From Armatimonadota bacterium (GTDB lineage Bacteria; Armatimonadota; Fimbriimonadia; Fimbriimonadales; Fimbriimonadaceae): a stretch of DNA of 64,000 bases. Shown in pieces: positions 25,956 to 34,352 of the stretch. Within the stretch, counting starts at the first letter, position 1. Each line of letters starts with the position of its first letter. The notes below the pieces were generated by a model. It saw nothing but the letters and a program-made list of their open reading frames with translations, had not been told where the DNA came from and made no database searches. The stretch lies in the NCBI GenBank assembly GCA_022563855.1, contig JADFMN010000004.1, forward strand, positions 1 through 64,000. The letters run 5' to 3'. Made by a program: the position numbers and the translations under genes.

Positions 25956-27326
25956 CTAGCTGCCTTGCGACTCTCTCTGGTTCAACAGACGCCGCAATTC
26001 GCTGAGCGTCACGCCCAGCGCCCCGCGATGCTGCTGGACCATCGACTTGCACCGCTGACCGATGTCTTCGCGGCTCTCCGGCGAGTTCAGGACTCCGAGC
26101 CAGTGGACCGCGAGCTGAGAGACCTGGCCGACGCGAGTGCCGACCCCTGCCCGCTCGCAAGCCTCTTGGATGGCGGCAAAGTTCCCGCGGTTCATGCCGT
26201 AGCTCACGGGTATGCCCCATTCCAGCGGCTCGATCACGTTGTGGCCCATACCGTTCAGCGAACCGCCCACGTACGCCGCAGTGGCGAACCTGTAAGCATA
26301 CGAAAGCTCACCGAGCGTGTCTAGCAGGTAAACATCTGCATCCCCCTGCATCTTCGAACGGCGCGACACCGTGAGCCCCATATCCCTAGCGAGTTTTTCG
26401 AGATCTGCCGCGCGCTCCGGTCTGCGCGGCGCGATCATGAGCTTTGCCGCGTGCGTTTTTCGGACGCTCGCGAACGAGTCCAAAACGAACTGGTCCTCGA
26501 CCTTGTCGACCGTGCTGCCAGCGGCAAGGATCGGCGTGTCTCCAGCATTGGCCAGCCACTTCTCCACGCGAACTGCCCTTTCCGGCTCGATCGGAATATG
26601 GCTTAGATCGAACTTGATGTCGCCGGTGCTGGCCGACGTCGTGCGCCGCCCGAGAAACTCCGCAGCGTTCGCCATGTCCTCTTCGTTCTGAAACAGGGCA
26701 GACCCGAAGGCGCCGAACAGCCAGCGGTAGTACGGCTTAGCGAACCTGAAGAAGAACTTGCGTCGTTTGCAGCGACCGTTGACCAGCATGAGGTCGGCAC
26801 CGTACCGCCGCGAACCGATGACCAGATTAGCAAACCTCCACCGCTCGACGAAAACGATTACGTCTGGTTTCGTTTGACGCAGCCATCGGACAACGGGGGT
26901 GATCCAGTCGTACGGCCAGAGTACGACCGATTGGTCGGGGTGCATCTTTATGACGTGGTCGGCAGTCTGAGAATCCCTGATCGCCCACGTGATCTTAGCT
27001 CCCGGCCGCTCGCTCCGCAGCGCCTTCGTCAGCTTGTCGACGAGCCGGAACTCACCAAAGCTCGCTCCGACGATGACAATGTGCGCACCGGGTCTATCGA
27101 GCAATTCCTCCGTTATCTTCGGAGTCAGCGACATAGCAGACCATCGTCCAACAATGAACGGCTCTCCCTTTGATCGCAACACAGTCCGCCTAAGCCGGTG
27201 GATGAGGCTGAGAGGCAGGAACAGCAGCTGGGCTGCATTCCACAGCGCCAGTCGGAGATCCCACCAGCAGCGTCCTGCTTTGCTGGCGCGCGATCTCTCC
27301 GTGTAATTTGCTCGCGTGATACTCAT
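25956..27326 (-). CDS. waaA: 3-deoxy-D-manno-octulosonic acid transferase-like (WaaA/KdtA)
   Basis: A 456-residue GT30-type glycosyltransferase. A basic N terminus with a hydrophobic anchor (LRLALWNAAQLLFLPLSL) is followed by GASFGEFRLVDKL, the ASxGE-type motif with the catalytic glutamate. The C-terminal nucleotide-sugar domain has the diagnostic LLDTLGELSYAYRFATAAYVGGSL and GHNVIEPLEWGIPVSYG. WaaA adds Kdo to lipid A, which agrees with the lpt operon at 8.3-13.5 kb and points to an LPS-bearing outer membrane. Divergence is considerable, so the sugar could differ. Confidence 0.85.
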   Translation of the reverse strand: MSITRANYTERSRASKAGRCWWDLRLALWNAAQLLFLPLSLIHRLRRTVLRSKGEPFIVGRWSAMSLTPKITEELLDRPGAHIVIVGASFGEFRLVDKLTKALRSERPGAKITWAIRDSQTADHVIKMHPDQSVVLWPYDWITPVVRWLRQTKPDVIVFVERWRFANLVIGSRRYGADLMLVNGRCKRRKFFFRFAKPYYRWLFGAFGSALFQNEEDMANAAEFLGRRTTSASTGDIKFDLSHIPIEPERAVRVEKWLANAGDTPILAAGSTVDKVEDQFVLDSFASVRKTHAAKLMIAPRRPERAADLEKLARDMGLTVSRRSKMQGDADVYLLDTLGELSYAYRFATAAYVGGSLNGMGHNVIEPLEWGIPVSYGMNRGNFAAIQEACERAGVGTRVGQVSQLAVHWLGVLNSPESREDIGQRCKSMVQQHRGALGVTLSELRRLLNQRESQGS

Positions 27327-27437
27327 TCAGCCTTTCTCAGTGGCGCGGACAACCTCCGGCCACGGTCACTCCGTTGACGGCTTTTTCGACACAACTTTAC
27401 CTGATTGCGAGGTTCTGATCGAGGCTCGGCCCAGCCT

Positions 27438-28250
27438 TCATGCCTGCCCGTGTAGCGTAAGCAAAGTGACCTCCGGTGGACAGAAAAGGCGTGCCGGCGG
27501 GCCGGTAGTTCCCAGTCCCCGAGAAACGTAGAGCGGAATCGGCGCATCAGGATAGTATCCCCGAATGAACTCTCGGCCGTTCTCCGCTGTAGCTGGAGCC
27601 CAGCCCCAGGGCGTAACGAACTGCCCGCCGTGGCTGTGTCCGCTCAGCATCAGCGCTGGTCCACGGGGCGCAAACCTCACGGCGTCCGGCTCGTGCCACA
27701 GCAGTATCGTCGGGAGCGACGGGTCGGACTGCTTCACAGCCTTGAAGACGTCGGCCCGGTCGGCGTTCACCGAATCGACGCATATCCAGCACACCGAGCC
27801 TTGAATCGCACACTCGTTGCTGAGCAGCCGCACGCCGAACTCGTCGAGAACAGGTACCAAATCGGACGCCTCGCCTCCAAAGTAGTCGTGGTTGCCAGGC
27901 ACGGCCAGCGCAGTGCCGTCATACTCTTGAAGGGGAGCCAGAGCCCTACGGATCATTGACTCGACGCCAGGCTTCCAGTACGCGATCAAGTCACCAGCAA
28001 AGACTACGATGTCGGGAGACTCGGCCAGAGCCCAACTCAGTGCGCGCTGGGTGAGCGAGATCGTCTCTTCGTCACGAATGTGATGATCGGCCAGCAGCGC
28101 GATCTTATAGCCGTCTAAACGGGTTGGCCATCCCGCCAAATCCAGACGAACGCGCTCTTCGCGCAGCTTTGCGGTTTCGAACAGGGCGCCGTACAGCAGC
28201 GTTCCTGCGCCGAGGAGTGTTGTTCCGAATAGGAGCCGTTTCCAGTTCAC
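27438..28250 (-). CDS. YkuE-like metallophosphoesterase
   Basis: A 270-residue calcineurin-like phosphoesterase with an N-terminal membrane anchor (residues about 5-22). The metal-binding motifs are in order: LLADHHI, VFAGDLIAY, GNHDY and SGHSHGGQ. YkuE-type enzymes act at the outer face of the membrane, with lipid-linked or cell-wall phosphate substrates suggested. The first 48 codons overlap the 3' end of the preceding protease gene by 146 bp in another frame. The anchor is typical of the family, so the long overlap looks real. Confidence 0.88.
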   Translation of the reverse strand: MNWKRLLFGTTLLGAGTLLYGALFETAKLREERVRLDLAGWPTRLDGYKIALLADHHIRDEETISLTQRALSWALAESPDIVVFAGDLIAYWKPGVESMIRRALAPLQEYDGTALAVPGNHDYFGGEASDLVPVLDEFGVRLLSNECAIQGSVCWICVDSVNADRADVFKAVKQSDPSLPTILLWHEPDAVRFAPRGPALMLSGHSHGGQFVTPWGWAPATAENGREFIRGYYPDAPIPLYVSRGLGTTGPPARLFCPPEVTLLTLHGQA

Positions 28251-29094
28251 GATGTGCCGCCGACCAACTTACCTCTTGCTTCTTCTCTGCGTTGCGCGCG
28301 ATGGTGGCCTCAAGGCTGGCATCGGCCTTCGCCAGCACTTGGCGCACTTGATCTCGGAACGCGAGAAGACCCTCGATCTCCCGGTCCGAAGCGCGCATGA
28401 CCGGTCGATTGAACAGGAGCGGCCCCATGATATCGCCTTGTCGCCCACTGTCTTCCAAACCGAGAATGTGGCCGAACTCGTGGGCCGCAGTGTGACGCAT
28501 CTGCGAGTAGTTCATCATCCCGCCGTTCGGCTTGTGTGTCCGCAGCGTGATATAAGCTGTGACTCTGGTGGTGTAGCGGTCGTTTGACCAGGCCTGCACC
28601 TGCCGACTCCAGCGAGCGTTGCCAGCGGCCTCCCTGCCGCCGAACTTCATGACTCCCGTGTAGGCGACGATCACGTCGGCCTCCTCACGCGTCGTAAACC
28701 GAAAGTTAACCTCGCGGTTGAGAGCCGACTCCCAGAGCTCAGCTGCGCCCATCAGCGCCCTCAGCGCGTCGGATCGCATGTCTCTAGGCAGGTTGCTTCG
28801 ATCGACGAAGACCTTGATGTCCTCCCTCATCAGCATCAGTTCAGCGTACGCCTGGGCCTCGTTTACCCGGCCCTTCTCGACGAGATCCTGGGCGTAGTCG
28901 AGGTGTTGATACATCCGTGACTGCACCATCTCGCTCCGGCCTTTGCCGTTCGAGAATCCGAGCAGGCAGGTGGCGACAGCCATGCAGAATCCCACCTTCG
29001 CGCACCCTTGTAAAATACTCAGCCTATTCATTGTTCGGTCGCCCCCAGCCTTGCGCCCGACGGGCGCTTGTCCCTTACGTCGTTTGTTCCACAT
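28105..29094 (-). CDS. Matrixin-like zinc metalloprotease
   Basis: A 329-residue exported protease. The zinc motif HTAAHEFGHILGLED (near residue 200) has the HExxHxxGxxD/H form of metzincins, and a Met-turn candidate follows in GDIMGPLL. A later ATG at 29031 gives a better signal peptide (MNRLSILQGCAKVGFCMAV) and may be the true start. The last 60 residues are very Arg-rich and are read from DNA that also encodes the start of the metallophosphoesterase. They may be non-functional run-on. Confidence 0.78.
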   Translation of the reverse strand: MWNKRRKGQAPVGRKAGGDRTMNRLSILQGCAKVGFCMAVATCLLGFSNGKGRSEMVQSRMYQHLDYAQDLVEKGRVNEAQAYAELMLMREDIKVFVDRSNLPRDMRSDALRALMGAAELWESALNREVNFRFTTREEADVIVAYTGVMKFGGREAAGNARWSRQVQAWSNDRYTTRVTAYITLRTHKPNGGMMNYSQMRHTAAHEFGHILGLEDSGRQGDIMGPLLFNRPVMRASDREIEGLLAFRDQVRQVLAKADASLEATIARNAEKKQEVSWSAAHRELETAPIRNNTPRRRNAAVRRPVRNRKAARRARSSGFGGMANPFRRL

Positions 29095-29143
29095 GGATTT
29101 GCCTGTACCACCAGGTATTGTTTTCGGAGTCTAGGAGCGCGAA

Positions 29144-29167
29144 ATTAACGGTACCGGGCCGGTTAAT
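29144..29167 (+). promoter_or_regulatory. Inverted repeat at the oxidoreductase start, possible operator
   Basis: ATTAAC (29144-29149) and GTTAAT (29162-29167) form an inverted repeat; with one bulge it extends to ATTAACGG/CCGGTTAAT. It ends directly at the ATG of the Gfo/Idh/MocA gene, where a bound repressor would block initiation. No regulator gene is adjacent. Confidence 0.35.
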
Positions 29168-30145
29168 ATGAATAAAGTTCGAGTTGGCCTCGTCGGATGC
29201 GGCGGCTTTATGCGCCACCGTCTGCCGCAAATGCTCGGCCTTGACGAGATCGAGATCGTCGGCATGGCCGATCCGGTGAACGAGCAGCTGGACGAAACGG
29301 TCGCCGCACACCCGGCGCTCCAAGAGTCGCCGCAGTTCGCGAGCCTGGAAGCCCTGCTCGCTGGCTCAGACTTGGACGCCGTGCTGATTGCGACTCCCCA
29401 CCAGTACCACTGCGGGCAAGTTGTGCGCAGCTTCGACGCCGGCCTTCACGTCTTGATCGAAAAGCCACTGGCCTGTTCGGTTGAAGATGCCCAGGCGTGC
29501 ATCGACGCGCGTGATCGGAGCGGCAGGGTCGGCGCAGTGAGCTACCAGCGGCACGGGCTGCCGGAGTTCCAATGGCTTCGGGAAAAGGTGACCGGCGGCG
29601 CGTACGGCCCAGTTCTCATCGTGAACTCCATGCTCGGCCAGGACTGGAAGAACTTCACTGCCGGAACGTGGCGGCAAGACCCCGAGATTTCGCAAGGAGG
29701 AATGCTGAACGACTCTGGCAGCCACATTTTCGACATTCTGCTCTGGACCACTGGGCTGACCCCGGCCTCGGTCTGCTGCTTTGCCGACAACTGCGGCACA
29801 CCGGTCGACATCGACACGGCGACGACGATCCAGTTCAAAGGTGGAGCGCTTGCGACGGTGTCAGTCATGGGGCACGCAGCGACGTGGCACGAGCGGCACG
29901 TCATCACTCTGGAGAACGCGATCATCACATGGACCGACGGAAAGACGATGCTCCAGGAGCGCGGATCGGACGAGCAGGAAGTAGACGACTGGCCTGAGGC
30001 GACGACTCCAGACGCGAACTTCATCGACGCCGTGCTAGGCCGGGGCGAAGTGCTCGCTCCGTTCGAGTGCGGGATGGACGTCGTGAGACTTACGCGAGCG
30101 TGCTACGAGTCGGCTGAGGCCGGTGGATCGGCTGTAGATCTGTAG
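29168..30145 (+). CDS. Gfo/Idh/MocA family oxidoreductase
   Basis: A 325-residue NAD(P)-dependent dehydrogenase. The N-terminal Rossmann fold begins VGLVGCGGFMRHRLPQML. The family signature EKPLACSVEDA is present, and the catalytic-domain segment GGMLNDSGSHIFDILLWTTG supplies the usual Asp/His positions. Such enzymes oxidise sugars, inositols or related polyols. The gene stands alone, so the substrate is not predictable. Confidence 0.88.
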   Translation: MNKVRVGLVGCGGFMRHRLPQMLGLDEIEIVGMADPVNEQLDETVAAHPALQESPQFASLEALLAGSDLDAVLIATPHQYHCGQVVRSFDAGLHVLIEKPLACSVEDAQACIDARDRSGRVGAVSYQRHGLPEFQWLREKVTGGAYGPVLIVNSMLGQDWKNFTAGTWRQDPEISQGGMLNDSGSHIFDILLWTTGLTPASVCCFADNCGTPVDIDTATTIQFKGGALATVSVMGHAATWHERHVITLENAIITWTDGKTMLQERGSDEQEVDDWPEATTPDANFIDAVLGRGEVLAPFECGMDVVRLTRACYESAEAGGSAVDL

Positions 30146-30155
30146 AAATTGGAGC

Positions 30156-30200
30156 GCGGACTCTCAGTCCGCATCCCGGCCCGTGGACTTTTAGTCCACG
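30156..30200. repeat. Two tandem palindromic hairpin repeats
   Basis: GCGGACT-ctc-AGTCCGC (30156-30172) and CGTGGACT-ttt-AGTCCACG (30182-30200) are two perfect hairpins with three-base loops, joined by ATCCCGGCC. They resemble dispersed palindromic units and could also act as a terminator for the preceding oxidoreductase gene. Confidence 0.6.
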
Positions 30201-30259
30201 ACTTCGGCCTCACACGTTGAAGAAGAACGGTGTCGCGGGAAGCCACCCTCTGTATGTGC

Positions 30260-30286
30260 GGCTCGCGGGGACGCTCGCCCTCCCGG
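30260..30286. repeat. Short dispersed-type repeat between oxidoreductase and prfA
   Basis: The segment GGCTCGCGGGGACGCTCGCC followed by CTCCCGG looks like an intergenic repeat unit of a third family. With the hairpins at 30156-30200 it fills most of the 162-bp gap 30146-30307. Recognition as a repeat is from memory of similar genomes; only one copy is visible here. Confidence 0.35.
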
Positions 30287-30307
30287 ACGACTCAGCTTGC
30301 GAAATCG

Positions 30308-31381
30308 TCACTGCGATTCGGCGATCTTGCGAGCTTCCTCCTCTTGGTTGAGGGCGTCGATCATCTTCTGGATGTCGCCGTCGAGGTACTGCGGGATGCC
30401 GTGGGCTGTGAACCCGATCCTGTGGTCGGTGATGCGGTCCTGCGGGAAGTTGTAGGTGCGAATCTTCTCTGAGCGGTCGCCGGAGCCGATCTTGCTGCGC
30501 CTCAACTCACCTCGCTCTTTGGCCAACCGGTCCTGCTCGGCGTCGTAGAGCCGCGTGCGCAAGACGGTCATCGCCTTGAGCTTGTTCTGCGCCTGGCTCC
30601 GCTCGTCCTGGCACGTCACTACGGTGCCCGACGGCTTGTGCACGATCCGGATCGCTGTGTCGTTCTTCTGCATGTGCTGGCCGCCTGCCGAACTCGAACG
30701 GAAAGACGATATATCGAGGTCGTCTGCTTTGATCTCGATATCGACCTCTTCGGCCTCGGGCATCACGGCGACCGTGACGGTCGAGGTGTGGATGCGACCG
30801 CTCGACTCGGTCTTCGGGACGCGCTGCACTCGGTGTACGCCGCTCTCGTGCTTCAGTTGGCTGTAGGCGCCGTTCGCGTCTATCGAGAACACGACCTGCG
30901 ACATCCCGCCGATTCCCGACTCCTCTGCTGAGATCACGTCGTACTTCCACTTCCGACGCTCTGCGTAGCGCGAGTACATGCGAAACAGCTCTGCGGCGAA
31001 CAGCGCGGCCTCGTCTCCGCCGGCTGCGGAGCGGATCTCGACGATGACCGACTTTTCGTCGTTGGGATCTTTGGGGAGTAGCATCACCCTCAGCTTCTCC
31101 TCCAGCTCCGGTATCTCCACCTTCGCTTGGTCGCGGTCCTCCTTGGCCAATTCCGCCATCTCGGGATCGCCGAGCAGCTCCTCCGCCTCCTTCAGCTTCT
31201 TCAGAGAGGCTTTGTACGCCCGGATGACGACGACAAGCGGCTCCAGTTCGGCGCGCTGCTTGCCGTACTTCTGGATCTTCTGCGGATTGACCGCGATCGC
31301 AGGATCTTGGAGCATCTGCTCGATGTCCTCAAACCGCTTCTCGATCTCGTCGAGCTTGTCGAGCACGATCTTTTCGAGCAT
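30308..31381 (-). CDS. prfA: Peptide chain release factor 1
   Basis: A 357-residue RF1, reading UAA and UAG. The peptidyl-hydrolysis GGQ lies in [11 protein letters not shown]. The stop-codon-recognition tripeptide, usually PAT or PVT in RF1, reads PKT ([14 protein letters not shown]). The residues after GGQ (HMQKND) differ from the usual HVNxTD. It is RF1 rather than RF2 by the P-x-T motif and lack of the programmed frameshift. No prmC follows. RF1 does not read UGA, so it would not compete at the Sec codon of the 55.7-kb gene. Confidence 0.93.
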   Translation of the reverse strand: MLEKIVLDKLDEIEKRFEDIEQMLQDPAIAVNPQKIQKYGKQRAELEPLVVVIRAYKASLKKLKEAEELLGDPEMAELAKEDRDQAKVEIPELEEKLRVMLLPKDPNDEKSVIVEIRSAAGGDEAALFAAELFRMYSRYAERRKWKYDVISAEESGIGGMSQVVFSIDANGAYSQLKHESGVHRVQRVPKTESSGRIHTSTVTVAVMPEAEEVDIEIKADDLDISSFRSSSAGGQHMQKNDTAIRIVHKPSGTVVTCQDERSQAQNKLKAMTVLRTRLYDAEQDRLAKERGELRRSKIGSGDRSEKIRTYNFPQDRITDHRIGFTAHGIPQYLDGDIQKMIDALNQEEEARKIAESQ

Positions 31382-31458
31382 CGGGGGCCGAGTGTACCTT
31401 CGGGCAATCCCGGGCCAGAGGGCCGCTGACCAGGCCGCCCTGGGCGCATGCTTGGCTA

Positions 31459-31719
31459 ATGGATCGGGTCAAATTGAGGAAGGCAGAACGCGAGGACGCC
31501 TCAGCAATCCTGGCGTTCATCGAACGCCTCGCTGAGTACGAAAAGCTCTCGCACGAGCGTGTCGCGATCGAGGAGGAGCTTGTGCGCGTGGAATGGTGGG
31601 TGCTCGACTGGTACGAGCCCTCCATCAAGTTCTACGAGAGCATCGGCGCGAAGCCGATGTCGGACTGGACCGTGTACCGGATGGACGGCGAGGCGATTCA
31701 GTCGTTCGTCGGCGACTGA
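31459..31719 (+). pseudogene. GNAT acetyltransferase with internal in-frame deletion
   Basis: An 86-codon frame whose first 41 residues ([21 protein letters not shown], then AEYEKLSHE) are the start of a diamine/aminoglycoside-type GNAT. The rest (VEWWVLDWYEPSIKFYESIGA) is the end of the same fold. The middle of about 75 residues, including the acetyl-CoA-binding R/Q-x-x-G-x-G/A loop, is missing and the frame is kept. It cannot bind acetyl-CoA normally. Either a decayed gene or, less likely, a mini-protein. Its end overlaps the slipin gene by 22 bp tail to tail. Confidence 0.65.
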
Positions 31720-32651
31720 GCATCACGCTTCACCGTAACAGCGTTCGCAAACTGTGGAATGCTCCTCATAGCCTCGAACACTTCGATCGGCAGAGCCAGG
31801 ACGACCGTGTTCGAGCTGGACGGCCCTAGCCCGTCCAAAGTCTGGAGCGTTCGAAGCTGCAGCGCGCCGGGCGAGGCGGCCATCGTATGCGCGGCGGCGG
31901 CGAGGTTGTCGGCAGCCTCGCGATCTCCCTCTGCTTTCGTGATGGTAGCCCTCTTCTCGCGCTCGGCAGACGCTTGCCGGGCCATGACGCGCTTCAGATC
32001 CTCGGGGAGTTCGATGTCCTGAATCCTGATGCCTTGCACGTGCAGGCCCCATCCGTCGATCTCGGTCGACACCATCTCCTCGACACGACGACCGAGCGCC
32101 TCGCGCTCGGTCAACAGGTCGTCCAGCGTCATCGAGCCGACGATATCGCGGAGCGCCGTCTGCGCGTACTCTTGAACAGCCTGTTCGTAGTTCTGGACGC
32201 GAACGATCGCGTTTTCCGGCGTCTCGACTCTCATGAAGATCACACCGTCTATCCGAACTGGGACGTTGTCTTTCGTGATCGCCTGCTTGTGAGGTATCGG
32301 GAGGGTTTGAATCCTAGTGTCGATCAGCTTCACCGTATCGAAGAACGGCACGACGAAGAACATTCCCGGGCCGCGCTGAACCATGAACCGACCAAGCCGG
32401 AATACCAGTCCCTTCTCCCACTCTGCAGCGATTTTCACCGTCATCGACCCAAAGATGCCGATCATCCCGAGCGCTCCAGCGGCAATCATGCCGGACATGG
32501 ACCAGGCCGTGGATAAGCCGATCCCAACGCCGATCCCCGCGAAGAACAGGAAGATGATCGCTTGGATCGGGTTCGCCATCGCGAGGGTCTGCGGGGCGCG
32601 GTAGCGAACGACCGGCCCACCGAAAGGATCCTGGTAATTGCCGTTTGACAT
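31698..32651 (-). CDS. Slipin (stomatin-like SPFH protein)
   Basis: A 317-residue SPFH protein. Two hydrophobic stretches (about 25-70) precede the band-7 domain (EWEKGLVFRLGRFMVQRGPGMFFVVPFFDTV), which continues through RVQNYEQAVQEYAQTALRDIVG to the short coiled-coil RVMARQASAEREKRATITKAEGDREAA. This is the classical bacterial slipin architecture, usually next to an NfeD gene, but no NfeD is adjacent here. A membrane-bound scaffold is likely. It is distinct from the flotillin pair at 17.6-20.3 kb. Confidence 0.9.
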   Translation of the reverse strand: MSNGNYQDPFGGPVVRYRAPQTLAMANPIQAIIFLFFAGIGVGIGLSTAWSMSGMIAAGALGMIGIFGSMTVKIAAEWEKGLVFRLGRFMVQRGPGMFFVVPFFDTVKLIDTRIQTLPIPHKQAITKDNVPVRIDGVIFMRVETPENAIVRVQNYEQAVQEYAQTALRDIVGSMTLDDLLTEREALGRRVEEMVSTEIDGWGLHVQGIRIQDIELPEDLKRVMARQASAEREKRATITKAEGDREAADNLAAAAHTMAASPGALQLRTLQTLDGLGPSSSNTVVLALPIEVFEAMRSIPQFANAVTVKRDAQSPTND

Positions 32652-32683
32652 CTCTAGATCCTATGATACAGGCAAAACCCTCG

Positions 32684-33364
32684 CTATTTGGGCTTTGTCG
32701 ACCAAGCGTGCCGAACCGCCCAGAATACGATCGCCGCAGACATCAGCAGCCACACGATCGAACTCGCTAGGGCCGGTATCCCTGTCTCGTCCTGCAAGAG
32801 CACGGCGTCGTTGTGCTGGTTGGTGAACGCCGTCAGTTGGAGAAGGACGAGGAAGGCGTGCGCCGACGTGATGCACTGCTGAATCCCGAGGAACTGCGCC
32901 GCAAAGACGACCTTGCCCTGCTTGAGCCACTGGCCGCACGCGAACAGCACTGCGATCCAAGAAATCGCGCTGACAACGCCTATCGTCTCGCCTCGCACGA
33001 AGAACAGCAGGCTGAACAGCAGAAAACCAGCCGCTATCCAGAGTGTTCTTCGAGCGCCTTTTTCGGTTCGAGAGCCGGCGATCAGCATCCCGCCGACGAT
33101 CGCGCTGCCTACGTATCCGCTCGACGCCAAGAGCCAAGGTGACCCACCCAAGACGCTCGTCACCCCGCTACCGTTTGCGAAAACTAGGATTCTCAACACC
33201 TCCCCGCCGGTTGCAACGGCGGCCAGCGCGTGGCAAAGCTCGTGGATATGTGTGTTGTAGTAGACAAGCGGGAGCAGAAACGGGCGGAAAAAAGGGAACA
33301 GCCACAGGACAAGGGACGCTAACCCCGCCAGCAAGAGAATCGATTGGTCCTTCCGCAATGCCAT
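32684..33364 (-). CDS. M50B-like membrane zinc peptidase
   Basis: A 226-residue polytopic membrane protein with about six predicted helices. His41-Glu42-x-x-His45 (HELCH) sits at the end of the first helical region, followed by ALAAVATGGEVLRILVFANGSG, the pattern of the M50B-like family (PF13398). A possible third metal ligand is not obvious. Family members are predicted intramembrane metalloproteases of unknown substrate. It lies 32 bp upstream of the slipin gene on the same strand, and stomatin-protease partnerships are known. Confidence 0.78.
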   Translation of the reverse strand: MALRKDQSILLLAGLASLVLWLFPFFRPFLLPLVYYNTHIHELCHALAAVATGGEVLRILVFANGSGVTSVLGGSPWLLASSGYVGSAIVGGMLIAGSRTEKGARRTLWIAAGFLLFSLLFFVRGETIGVVSAISWIAVLFACGQWLKQGKVVFAAQFLGIQQCITSAHAFLVLLQLTAFTNQHNDAVLLQDETGIPALASSIVWLLMSAAIVFWAVRHAWSTKPK

Positions 33365-33470
33365 TCGTCAACGGTTCATACGGCATTCGAGCGCTTTGGA
33401 GGCACTTTTATTCCATGTTTTTGGTCACGACTCATGCTTGAACCCGCCAAACCTGAAGTCGATTGCGAAG

Positions 33471-33498
33471 TTTGCGCCCTCACGGCCCCGGCATAAAT
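33471..33498 (+). promoter_or_regulatory. Putative sigma-70-type promoter of the flagellar operon
   Basis: TTTGCG (33471-33476), a 16-base spacer and ATAAAT (33493-33498) lie 18 bases ahead of the flgF ATG. A nearby CCGATA recalls the sigma-28 -10, but no matching -35 is found 15 bases upstream. Confidence 0.35.
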
Positions 33499-33516
33499 AC
33501 CGATAGTCAACCTAGG

Positions 33517-34236
33517 ATGCTTAGAGGTCTTTATTCGACCGCTTCCGGTATGGTCGGCGCCCAGCAGTTGTTGGATGTCGTCGCCCACAACCTAGCCAAC
33601 GTATCGACCAACGGCTACAAGCGAGAGGGCGTCGTCTTCAGCGACGGCTTTACCCGATTGCTGAACGCCGCAGACGGTCGTGAAATCGGCTCGTTGGGCA
33701 GCGGCACAACGATGAAAGGGCAGTACACCGTCCACGAAGTCGGATCGCTGACAACGACGGGCAACCCCTTGGACGTTGCTATCCAAGCCAAGCGCGGAAT
33801 GTTCGCCGTCCAGACCGATAACGGCACGCGATACACGCGCAACGGCGCGTTCACTTTGAACTCGGACCGCGAACTGGTTGCGAAAAGCGGCCTGCCGGTG
33901 CTCGATGACCGGGAGAGCTCTATCATCTTGCCGACCGGAAAGATCGAGATCAGCATCTCCGGCGCAGTAAGCGTCGATGGCGAGCTGGTCGCAAACATTG
34001 GGATCTTCGATGGAGCCGTCCAAAAAGTCGGCAACGGCCTCTATTTCGGCCAGGGGATGCAGCTCGTTGACGAGCCGAATCTCCAATCCGGAATGATCGA
34101 AGGCTCGAACGTGAACGCGATTGAAGAGATGATCCACATGATCCAGTTGAACCGGATCTACGAGATGGCCCAGAAAGCAGCGCAAGGCCACGACGACATG
34201 ACACAACGGTTGATCCAGAGCCTCGAAGGCCGATAG
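33517..34236 (+). CDS. flgF: Flagellar rod protein FlgF-like
   Basis: A 239-residue rod protein from ATG 33517 (an upstream GTG-type extension is unlikely because MLRGLYSTASGM is the conserved N terminus). The N-terminal helix has DVVAHNLANVSTNGYKRE. The central domain has FAVQTDNGTRYTRNGAFTLN and the C-terminal helix SNVNAIEEMIHMIQLNRIYEMAQKA, both ends being the coiled-coil seals of axial proteins. It is the proximal rod partner of FlgG and first gene of the flagellar operon. Confidence 0.88.
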   Translation: MLRGLYSTASGMVGAQQLLDVVAHNLANVSTNGYKREGVVFSDGFTRLLNAADGREIGSLGSGTTMKGQYTVHEVGSLTTTGNPLDVAIQAKRGMFAVQTDNGTRYTRNGAFTLNSDRELVAKSGLPVLDDRESSIILPTGKIEISISGAVSVDGELVANIGIFDGAVQKVGNGLYFGQGMQLVDEPNLQSGMIEGSNVNAIEEMIHMIQLNRIYEMAQKAAQGHDDMTQRLIQSLEGR

Positions 34237-34352
34237 CGATGCTGGACCGGTCCAGGGATGGATCGGAGGCACGGAGCGCACGCAGAATGCGGGCGCAGGT
34301 CTAGGAAGGCGATGCTCAACCCCAATTGAAAATTGAGGATATTGCCAAGAAA

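Noticed and set aside
33500-33507. Sigma-28 promoter (CCGATA-type -10) ahead of flgF
   Set aside because: No TAAA-like -35 at the required 15-base spacing; a sigma-70-like pair fits better.
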